DNA of 64,000 bases, from positions 3,968,001 through 4,032,000 of the forward strand of contig NZ_LT629777.1 of the NCBI RefSeq assembly GCF_900105475.1, in the 5' to 3' direction. Positions 57,877 to 64,000 of the stretch are shown here, piece after piece. Below the pieces are notes generated by a model. That model saw only the letters and a program-made list of their open reading frames with translations, had not been told where the DNA came from and searched no databases. This DNA is from Pseudomonas asplenii. Lineage in GTDB: Bacteria > Pseudomonadota > Gammaproteobacteria > Pseudomonadales > Pseudomonadaceae. Positions within the stretch are counted from its first letter, which is position 1, and the number at the start of each line of letters is the position of its first letter. The translations under genes were made by a program, and so were the position numbers.

Positions 57877-59246
57877 GCTTCACCTCCGCTGCGGCGCTCG
57901 GCCAGCCAGATTTCCAGGGTGCCGGTGTGAAAGTCGGCGCTGTGCAGCCACGGTTGTTCCAGCAATTCACCGTGCAACGCCAAGGTGTTGGCCATGCCGG
58001 TGAGCGTGGTGTGCGCTACCGCCATTCGCGCTCGGGCCAGCGCTTCGGCGCGATCCGCACCGTGAATAATCATTTTGGCCAGCAGAGAGTCATAGTACGG
58101 CGGCACACGGTAGCCTTGATACAGATGCGTGTCGACGCGAATGCCCTCGTTGTTCGGCCAGATCAGAGCCTCGACCAGGCCTGGACTCGGGAAGAAATCC
58201 CGCGCCGGGTCTTCAGCGTTTAGGCGCATTTGCAGGGCGGCGCCGTTGAGTCGAATGTCACGTTGCCTTAAGCCCAGCGGCTCGCCGCCAGCGATGCGCA
58301 ACATGGCCTGGACCAGGTCGATGCCAGTGATCAGTTCGCTGACCGGGTGCTCCACCTGAATCCGCGTGTTCATCTCGATAAAGAAGAACTCGCCAGTGGC
58401 GTCGTCATACAAATATTCCAGGGTTCCGGCGCCCTTGTAACCCAAAGATTCGGTCAGGCGCACGGCGCTTTCACAGAGGGTTTCGCGTTGCTGTTGGCTG
58501 AGGACTGGCGACGGCGCTTCTTCAAAAATTTTCTGCCGGCGCCGTTGCAGCGAACACTCGCGCTCAAACAAATGCACCGCGTGCTGACCGTCGCCCAATA
58601 CCTGCACTTCGATGTGCCGGGCCTTGCTGATAAACCGCTCCAGGTACACCGCGCCATTGCCGAAGGCCGCTTGGGCTTCGCGTTGGGAGCGGGGAAACTC
58701 TTCAGCCAGTTGCTCGGCATTTTCCGCCAGCCGAATACCGCGCCCGCCACCACCGGCCGAAGCTTTGATCAACAACGGGTAGCCAACGGATTCAGCAGCC
58801 TTGAGCGCCGACTCAACGTCGAACAGTTCACCCGGCGAGCCCGGTACCACCGGCACGCCAGCGGCTTGTGCGGTAAGTCTTGCCTCGGCTTTATCGCCCA
58901 TGCGACGGATCGTCTCCGCACTCGGGCCGACGAAAATGGCGCCGGCAGCCACCACCGCATCGGCGAATTCGGCGTTCTCCGACAGAAAGCCATAACCGGG
59001 ATGCACCGCGTTGGCGCCCGTGGCTTTTAAGGCGCCGAGTAAGGCCTCGACGTTCAGGTAACTTTTGTCGGCACGGGCCGGGCCAAGAATGTGCACCTCA
59101 TCGGCCATGCGCGCGGCCTGGGAATCGACGTCTGCCTCGCTGCACGCAGCAACGGTGGGGATACCCATTTCTTTGGCCGCGCGGATAATCCGCACGGCGA
59201 TCTCGCCACGGTTGGCGACCAGCAATTTATGAATGGCTTGGGTCAT
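57873..59246 (-). CDS. accC: Biotin carboxylase (AccC type)
   Basis: 457 residues. LLVANRGEIAVRIIRAAKEMG, ATP-grasp loop KASAGGGGRGIR, catalytic FEECxxQRR-type site here FERECSLQRRRQKIFEEAPS, and EMNTRIQVEHPVSELITGID. Carboxylates biotin with ATP and bicarbonate. A chromosomal fatty-acid accC normally sits beside accB elsewhere; this copy serves the Pxp cluster. The ATG at 59246 follows GAGGG. Confidence 0.95.
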   Translation of the reverse strand: MTQAIHKLLVANRGEIAVRIIRAAKEMGIPTVAACSEADVDSQAARMADEVHILGPARADKSYLNVEALLGALKATGANAVHPGYGFLSENAEFADAVVAAGAIFVGPSAETIRRMGDKAEARLTAQAAGVPVVPGSPGELFDVESALKAAESVGYPLLIKASAGGGGRGIRLAENAEQLAEEFPRSQREAQAAFGNGAVYLERFISKARHIEVQVLGDGQHAVHLFERECSLQRRRQKIFEEAPSPVLSQQQRETLCESAVRLTESLGYKGAGTLEYLYDDATGEFFFIEMNTRIQVEHPVSELITGIDLVQAMLRIAGGEPLGLRQRDIRLNGAALQMRLNAEDPARDFFPSPGLVEALIWPNNEGIRVDTHLYQGYRVPPYYDSLLAKMIIHGADRAEALARARMAVAHTTLTGMANTLALHGELLEQPWLHSADFHTGTLEIWLAERRSGGEA

Positions 59247-59256
59247 GATCGCACCC

Positions 59257-59502
59257 TCACTCGTGGTCGAGTGTTGCGACGACTTGACCAGGCTCCACCG
59301 GATCACCGTCTTCTACCAAAAAGGCACTGAGGCGACCGGCCGTCCCGGCGGTCAGTTCGGAGAACTGCTTCATGACCTCGATCAGGCCAATGACCGTGTC
59401 GGTGCTAACCTGCGTGCCGACCTCGACGAAGTTCGCCGATTCTGGAGTGGCTTTGCGGTAGAAGGTCCCCGGCAACGGGGTGATTACAGTGTGTTCAGCC
59501 AT
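59257..59502 (-). CDS. accB: Biotin carboxyl carrier protein (short)
   Basis: 81 residues, a bare biotinyl domain: TPLPGTFYRKATPESANFVEVG, then IEVMKQFSELTAG with the biotin-accepting Lys, then VEDGDPVEPGQVVATLD. Starts after GAGGA. Ten bases upstream of accC. Contrast with the cluster-1 carrier, which has lost this lysine. Confidence 0.95.
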   Translation of the reverse strand: MAEHTVITPLPGTFYRKATPESANFVEVGTQVSTDTVIGLIEVMKQFSELTAGTAGRLSAFLVEDGDPVEPGQVVATLDHE

Positions 59503-59593
59503 GTCTGTTCCTCTTGGAATAGTTGTAGAAAGGCAGGCAAAAAGTGAATCGGTGAGCAAACCTTGGCGTCTGTTTGCCAAGTGTTTTTTTGTC

Positions 59594-60352
59594 TCAGCGC
59601 GGTGCTCTGACCGCTATGCCCGCGCCATTGAGTGCATGACGCGTGGCTTCGACCAATGCCAGGGCACCCGGTGTGTCGCTGTGCAAACAGATGGAATCGA
59701 ATTCAATCGCCAGGTCTTCGCCCTCGACGGTGCGCACCACGCCTTGTTGGCAAGCACGCAGCACTCGCTCAGCGACGTGGTCCGGGTCGTAAGCCTGCAC
59801 GTTGCGGGTAAAGACAATGGAGCCGCTGAGGTCATATTCGCGGTCGGCGTAGAACTCGCGGATCACCGGTTGGCCGAGTTCCGTGGCAACCCGCCAGATC
59901 ACCGAGTCAGGCATGCAATACAGCAGCAACTCAGGTTCCAGACGCTGTAGGTTCTCCACCAGCAAACGGGCGGCCTCTTCGTCTCGGGCCAGGTGCATGT
60001 AGAGCGCACCGTGGGGTTTGATGTGTTGTAGGGGCACGCCTTGAACCCGGGCGAGTTCACGCAAGGCGCCCAACTGATAGAGCATGTCATCAACCAGTTC
60101 CTGGGCCGGCGCATTGATATGCCGACGGCCAAAACCAACCAGGTCGCGAAACCCCGGATGCGCGCCGATGGCCACGCCCAGGTACTTGGCCTGCTCGACG
60201 GTGCGACGCATGGTGCTGGGGTCGCCGGCATGAAAACCGGTGGCGATGTTGGCCGAACTGATAAAGCCCATCAGTTCATTGTCGACGCCATCGCCGATGG
60301 TCCAGGGGCCAAAGCCTTCGCCCATGTCCGAGTTGAAATCTATGACCTGCAT
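59594..60352 (-). CDS. pxpA: LamB/YcsF-family 5-oxoprolinase subunit A (cluster 2)
   Basis: 252 residues: [71 protein letters not shown] and [11 protein letters not shown]. First gene of the operon pxpA - accB - accC - pxpB - pxpC - permease. ATG at 60352 follows GGAGCAAGGG; the frame extends 13 codons further without support. Confidence 0.94.
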   Translation of the reverse strand: MQVIDFNSDMGEGFGPWTIGDGVDNELMGFISSANIATGFHAGDPSTMRRTVEQAKYLGVAIGAHPGFRDLVGFGRRHINAPAQELVDDMLYQLGALRELARVQGVPLQHIKPHGALYMHLARDEEAARLLVENLQRLEPELLLYCMPDSVIWRVATELGQPVIREFYADREYDLSGSIVFTRNVQAYDPDHVAERVLRACQQGVVRTVEGEDLAIEFDSICLHSDTPGALALVEATRHALNGAGIAVRAPR

Positions 60353-60435
60353 GACCCTTGCTCCCGACGCTTGTGACTTCATGCAGGCCAAGTTAGATTC
60401 TCGTTGACCCCTTGGGAAGATCTATTATCAGATTG

Positions 60436-60459
60436 GGTATCTTCTGAAAAACAGATACC
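60436..60459. promoter_or_regulatory. LysR-type operator between pxpA and the LysR gene
   Basis: GGTATCT (60436-60442) and AGATACC (60453-60459), separated by 10 bases, lie in the divergent promoter region. A second ATTATCAGAT-like element precedes it at about 60424. Confidence 0.55.
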
Positions 60460-60477
60460 AAGTCACTTGGAGTGCCC

Positions 60478-61395
60478 ATGTCTCTAACCCTGCGTCAAAT
60501 CCGTTATTTCGTCGCCACGGCCGAGATTGGGCAAATCTCTCAAGCCGCGATTCATTTGAATATTTCCCAGTCGGCGGTGACCACAGCGATTAAGGAACTG
60601 GAAAGCATCCTTGGCACGCTGTTGTTCCAGCGCTCGGCCCAGGGCATGAGCCTGACCGACGCCGGGCGGCACTTTTTGAATCGGGCCTACGTGATTTTGC
60701 GCAGCGTCGATGACGCGTTAAACAGCCCCTTGCCGGACATCCGCGCCAGTGGTTTGTTGCGCTTGGCAGCGAGCTACACGGTGATCGGTTACTTCCTGCC
60801 GCACCACCTGCAACGGCTTGAACACTGGCATCCGGACGTGACCATCGAAGTTCATGAGCAGGAGCGGCAAGCTATCGAACAAGGCTTGCTGGAAGGTCGT
60901 TTTGATATGGCCGTGGTGCTCACCGCCAACCTTACGCACCCGGATATCGTTTCAGAGATTCTCTTCAACTCCGAACGGCGGTTATGGCTGCCCAGCCACC
61001 ATCCGCTTTGCGAACGCTCAGCGGTCAGCCTCGCCGACGTCGCCAAAGAACCCTACATCCTGCTGACCGTCGACGAAGCCGAACAAAGCGCCATGCGTTA
61101 CTGGGAACATGCGCATCAACAGCCAAACGTGCGGGTGCGGACCAGTTCAGTTGAAGCGGTGCGCAGTATGGTTGCCAATGGCAGCGGTGTGGCAATCCTC
61201 TCGGACTTGGTACACCGCCCCTGGTCACTGGAAGGAAAACGCATCGAAACCCTGACGGTCACCGACAAGGTGACACCGATGAGTGTCGGATTGGCGTGGC
61301 ATCGAGAGCGCGAATTCAGCCCGGCGATGCAGGCGTTCCGTAATTATTTCCACGATGCATTTTTGGCGCCGCAACAGCTGTCGGCTCGACGCTGA
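60478..61395 (+). CDS. LysR-family regulator of Pxp cluster 2
   Basis: 305 residues. HTH LTLRQIRYFVATAEIGQISQAA with SQSAVTTAIKELESILG; the effector domain has the GTLLFQRSAQGMSLTDAG linker and VANGSGVAILSDLVHRPW of CysB/CynR-like members. Divergent from pxpA with a dyad between. ATG follows TTGGAG at 5 bases. Not closely like the LysR trio of the island. Confidence 0.93.
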   Translation: MSLTLRQIRYFVATAEIGQISQAAIHLNISQSAVTTAIKELESILGTLLFQRSAQGMSLTDAGRHFLNRAYVILRSVDDALNSPLPDIRASGLLRLAASYTVIGYFLPHHLQRLEHWHPDVTIEVHEQERQAIEQGLLEGRFDMAVVLTANLTHPDIVSEILFNSERRLWLPSHHPLCERSAVSLADVAKEPYILLTVDEAEQSAMRYWEHAHQQPNVRVRTSSVEAVRSMVANGSGVAILSDLVHRPWSLEGKRIETLTVTDKVTPMSVGLAWHREREFSPAMQAFRNYFHDAFLAPQQLSARR

Positions 61396-61537
61396 AAACA
61401 GCGAAAACCATGTCCTCCTTTTGTGGATGTGCGATCAGCGCTTTGGGCTATTTGCGACCTGTTGTGACGGGAAAACTTTGGTCGTTTTCTGACTGTCGCG
61501 AATGTCCGGTTTTGGCTGGAAGAGGGGCCCTTATCGA

Positions 61538-61735
61538 TCAGACTCCCGGCAGCGGTTGCCAGCCTGCTGCGGTGCGCCGCTCCACGTGGGCGGGTTGACC
61601 GTCCATGCGCAACAGGTACAGCCAGCCATGCTGGACCAAGTCGCGCACCACGGCGTGCTTCTCGATGACCCGGTCGATCATGGCCTGCGGCGCTTCTATC
61701 ACCACATGCAGGCGCAGCGGGCGATGCATCCACTG
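61538..61735 (-). pseudogene. DUF2309 (DabA-like) protein, 3' fragment
   Basis: About 64 codons, PLRLHVVIEAPQAMIDRVI, HAVVRDLVQHGWLYLLRMDG, resemble the C-terminus of DUF2309/UPF0753 proteins (DabA inorganic-carbon transport subunit). The rest is cut off where the transposase fragment begins. A DabA relative beside carbonic anhydrase and cyanase genes would fit bicarbonate metabolism. Confidence 0.6.
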
Positions 61736-61764
61736 TTGTGCAGGCCGGCCAGCAGGCGGGCATT

Positions 61765-62250
61765 GATCTCGCCACTCCCTATTTCTGGATTGATGCCACC
61801 TACGTCAAAGTACGGAAGGCCGGCCGTATTGTGTCGGGCGCCATCATAATCGCCGTGGCGGTGAACACCCATGGTGGCCGGGAAATCCTGGGCATGCGCG
61901 TCGGCCCTTCGGAAACCGAGCCATTCTGGGCGGACTTCCTGCGAAGCCTCATGCGACGCGGCCTGCGCGGTGTAAAGCTGGTGATCTCCGATGCCCATGA
62001 AGGGCTTGAGGCCGCCGTATCCAAGGTCTTCCATGCGACGTGGCAGCGCTGCCGAGTCCACTTCATACGCAATGCCATGGCTCATGTCGGTAAAGGCCAG
62101 CGAACGATGGTGGCGGCACTGCTGCGCACGGTCTTCGCCCAGGACAACTGCGCAGAATGTCATCAGCAGTGGCGGTTGATGGCTGACCAGTTGCGAGAGA
62201 AGTATCCGAAAATCGCTACGCTCATGGATAACAGTGAGGATGAAGTGCAA
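61765..62250 (+). pseudogene. IS256-family transposase, internal fragment
   Basis: About 160 codons: PYFWIDATYVKVRKAGRIVS (first catalytic Asp), SETEPFWADFLRSLMRRGL, VISDAHEGLEAAVSKVF (second Asp), WQRCRVHFIRNAMAHV and AALLRTVFAQ. N-terminal third and the Glu-bearing C-terminal part are gone, so it is a dead remnant between the DUF2309 fragment and the DUF2790 gene. Confidence 0.88.
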
Positions 62251-62269
62251 GTTCTAACCTGCAAGCGGC

Positions 62270-62524
62270 TCAGTTCGTACAACCATTCCCCATTACGTGG
62301 TATTCCATGATGTGCCGGTCGCCCTTGGAATCGTCGTAAGTCAAATGCATCGGTACTACATCGCAGACATTGGGTACCTGAGTAATCGCTACAACGTGCG
62401 CAATATCCAGGTCCTGAGAGTAACGATAGGGCTCGACCGTAACCTGTGTGGTCTGAGCCTCCTGCTCATCGGCCATAGCAACAGAACCGATGCAGACTAG
62501 GAGTAAGACGAGTAAGCGTTTCAT
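62270..62524 (-). CDS. DUF2790 small secreted protein
   Basis: 84 residues with a signal peptide (MKRLLVLLLVCIGSVAMA). Mature part VEPYRYSQDLDIAHVVAI, VCDVVPMHLTYDDSKGD and YHVMGNGCTN fits DUF2790, a Pseudomonas family of small periplasmic proteins with two cysteines. Function unknown; some members respond to phosphate or copper. ATG follows AGGTGA. Confidence 0.8.
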   Translation of the reverse strand: MKRLLVLLLVCIGSVAMADEQEAQTTQVTVEPYRYSQDLDIAHVVAITQVPNVCDVVPMHLTYDDSKGDRHIMEYHVMGNGCTN

Positions 62525-62633
62525 GGCAATCACCTGTATTGAGGGCGTGAGAAGTCCAGAGCACGCAAGCGGTGCTCAGTGGTAATAAGAGTTGGGGTGT
62601 ACCCGGCGCCCGCAGACGCCGGGTTGAGGTACA

Positions 62634-63104
62634 TCAGAAAGGCTTGGTAGGCAGGTACTTGCCGTCCAGGGTGATCACGGCTCGGTGACCACCGTCCGGA
62701 TCTTCGACTTTCTTGATGTCCAGCTTGAAGTTGATGGCGCTGATGATGCCGTCGCCGAACTTCTCGTGAACCAGTGCTTTGAGGGTGGTGCCGTATACCG
62801 ACATCATTTCGTAGAAACGGTAGATGGTCGGGTCGCTTGGTACGCCGTCGAAGAAGCTGCCCCGAATGGGCATCGATTGCAGTAGAGCGACTTGATCAGC
62901 ATCAAGATCGAGTTTCTCGCCCACGACCTTCGCGGCGGCGGCAGGCAGCGGGTGCTGGCCAAGCAGGGCTGCAGTGACGAAGGCTTCGGACAGGCCGGTG
63001 CCGTCAACGATCTCGGCGAAAGACAAGTCCTTGCGGGCCTTGGCCAAAATGATGACTTCGGTCAGTTCTTGGCGAGCGGTGCGGGTGGCTTGAGTCTGGA
63101 TCAT
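62634..63104 (-). CDS. cynS: Cyanate hydratase (cyanase)
   Basis: 156 residues, as in E. coli. The catalytic Arg and Glu are in [11 protein letters not shown] and the Ser in [10 protein letters not shown]. It converts cyanate and bicarbonate to ammonia and CO2 as a decamer. Downstream of carbonic anhydrase, which recycles the CO2. A GC hairpin (62601-62608 with 62617-62624) without a T-run follows. Confidence 0.97.
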   Translation of the reverse strand: MIQTQATRTARQELTEVIILAKARKDLSFAEIVDGTGLSEAFVTAALLGQHPLPAAAAKVVGEKLDLDADQVALLQSMPIRGSFFDGVPSDPTIYRFYEMMSVYGTTLKALVHEKFGDGIISAINFKLDIKKVEDPDGGHRAVITLDGKYLPTKPF

Positions 63105-63143
63105 GGTAAATCTCCTGGATAGGTAGGGGTGCGAGTTCAGATT

Positions 63144-63803
63144 TCAGGCAACGTGCCTGGCTTGTTGGGAAACAGCGTGGACTTCCGGGTTTTCTGCGAG
63201 GGATACAAAGGCCCCGGTGCGGCCATCGAAGGCGTCGATACGGCCAGTCTCGATGTCATAGATCCAGCCATGCAGGGTTACGCGGCCTTCTTCAAGCGCC
63301 AGGCGAACGGATGGGTGGGTCTGGATATTGGCCAGTTGCGCGATAACGTTTTCGCGCACCATGGACGAAACCTTGCTCGGTTGATCAGGGTGCTTGCGGG
63401 CTTCGTTAACCACCTTCGCCGAGTCGGCGTAGCGCAACCAACCGGCCACTGCGGGCATATGGTCGAGGCATTTACAGGTGGCAATGGCGGTCATCGCACC
63501 GCAGTCGGAATGGCCGCAGATCACGATGTCGGCGACGTTGAGTCCGGCGACCGCGTATTCCACCGAGGCCGAAACACCGCCTGGCTCTGGACCATACGAC
63601 GGCACGATGTTGCCGGCGTTGCGGATGACAAACAGATCGCCTGGCTCGCGTTGAGTGACGAGTTCCGGTACCAGCCGGCTGTCGGAGCAGGAGATGAATA
63701 GAGCTTTCGGGTTCTGCTGATTGGCCAGGTCCTTGAACAGCTTGACGCGTTCAGGGAAGGCATTTTTTTGGAATTTCAGAAAACCGTCGATGATCGCTTT
63801 CAT
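63144..63803 (-). CDS. cynT: Beta-carbonic anhydrase of the cyn operon
   Basis: 219 residues. Zinc ligands Cys in [12 protein letters not shown], His and Cys in [10 protein letters not shown], with the Asp-Arg dyad of SDSR. Supplies bicarbonate for cyanase. Start [14 protein letters not shown] as in CynT; the longer frame to 63875 crosses the cynR promoter region. Confidence 0.96.
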   Translation of the reverse strand: MKAIIDGFLKFQKNAFPERVKLFKDLANQQNPKALFISCSDSRLVPELVTQREPGDLFVIRNAGNIVPSYGPEPGGVSASVEYAVAGLNVADIVICGHSDCGAMTAIATCKCLDHMPAVAGWLRYADSAKVVNEARKHPDQPSKVSSMVRENVIAQLANIQTHPSVRLALEEGRVTLHGWIYDIETGRIDAFDGRTGAFVSLAENPEVHAVSQQARHVA

Positions 63804-63886
63804 GGTTGCTGTCTCAATGTTCGCTGGGTGTGGAACAAAGATTAAGCAACACATGGCATAAGGTAAAAGTCTCATTTATTATGGTT

Positions 63887-63899
63887 ATTATCAGATAAT
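63887..63899. promoter_or_regulatory. CynR-type operator palindrome
   Basis: ATTATC-A-GATAAT is a perfect palindrome 16 bases before cynR and 84 bases before cynT, in an AT-rich divergent promoter region. Confidence 0.6.
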
Positions 63900-63914
63900 C
63901 TTATGAGTTAACGC

Positions 63915-64000
63915 ATGCTTGCTCGCCCTATCCAATATTTTCTCGCGGTTGCAGAACATCTCAGCTTCACCAAGGCGGCAGCAGCGTTGCACGTCTCTCA
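63915..64000 (+). CDS. cynR: LysR-family regulator CynR (N-terminal part)
   Basis: Begins MLARPIQYFLAVAEHLSFTK and continues with the LysR helix-turn-helix to the end of the window. Divergent from cynT-cynS, the position of CynR, which activates the operon with cyanate. The remainder is outside the window. Confidence 0.9.
   Translation, partial: MLARPIQYFLAVAEHLSFTKAAAALHVS

Noticed and set aside
28909..64000. Second attachment site (copy of the tRNA-Gly 3' end)
   Set aside because: Looked for GTTCGAGTCTCG and TTTCCCGCTCCA; only short chance matches such as TTTCCCGC near 53.89 kb.

Overview
The window is a Pseudomonas chromosome segment, most likely from the P. fluorescens group. Evidence: the order gacA - uvrC - pgsA - tRNA-Gly; a TTG-started gacA; REP/REPIN palindromes between genes; an hbcR-type hydroxybutyrate locus; a yejABEF operon; and a cynR/cynT/cynS locus. 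Most sequence is GC-rich. About 34-37 kb, and parts of 29-54 kb, are visibly more AT-rich.

Layout. 0-8 kb: ketopantoate reductase tail, glycine-zipper protein, orphan hybrid histidine kinase, Lrp/AsnC regulator, delta-60 repeat protein, and a tyrosinase preceded by a lipoprotein that looks like the tyrosinase's own C-terminal domain. 8-20 kb: 3-hydroxybutyrate catabolism (GntP permease, dehydrogenase, acetoacetyl-CoA synthetase) with a sigma-54 activator and a readable sigma-54 promoter, then yejABEF. 20-25.6 kb: TetR/GST pair around a TACC microsatellite, a DAHP synthase behind a transcription attenuator with an aromatic leader peptide, a nitrilase-family amidase, a GNAT enzyme and two phage-type regulators. 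25.7-28.9 kb: gacA, uvrC, pgsA, tRNA-Gly(GCC).

29-54.6 kb is an accessory region starting at tRNA-Gly with a truncated P4-type integrase. Its core (30.8-47.9 kb) looks like a catabolic island: a DUF3100-like membrane protein, two translationally coupled LysR genes, an amino-acid ABC importer with a DadA-like oxidase and RidA, an MFS carrier with 5-oxoprolinase-like PxpB/PxpC/PxpA and a carrier protein that has lost its biotin lysine, a third paralogous LysR, then an RraA-type aldolase, an aminotransferase and a dicarboxylate/amino-acid symporter. Two matching dyads (GCGAT-N8-ATCGC) lie before the MFS-pxp operon/LysR and before rraA, linking them as one regulon. My inference is uptake of a cyclic or D-configured glutamate analogue, ring opening, removal of nitrogen and aldol cleavage. 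The region decays at 47.9-54.6 kb: an IS3-family element, an IS remnant, a 2-hydroxy-acid oxidase fragment, a patatin fragment and ORFans.

54.6-61.4 kb carries a second, complete Pxp cluster (PxpA, biotin carrier with intact lysine, biotin carboxylase, PxpB, PxpC, NCS1 permease, divergent LysR). 61.5-62.3 kb holds DUF2309 and IS256-transposase fragments. The window ends in a DUF2790 protein and the cyn locus, with cynR cut by the window edge.
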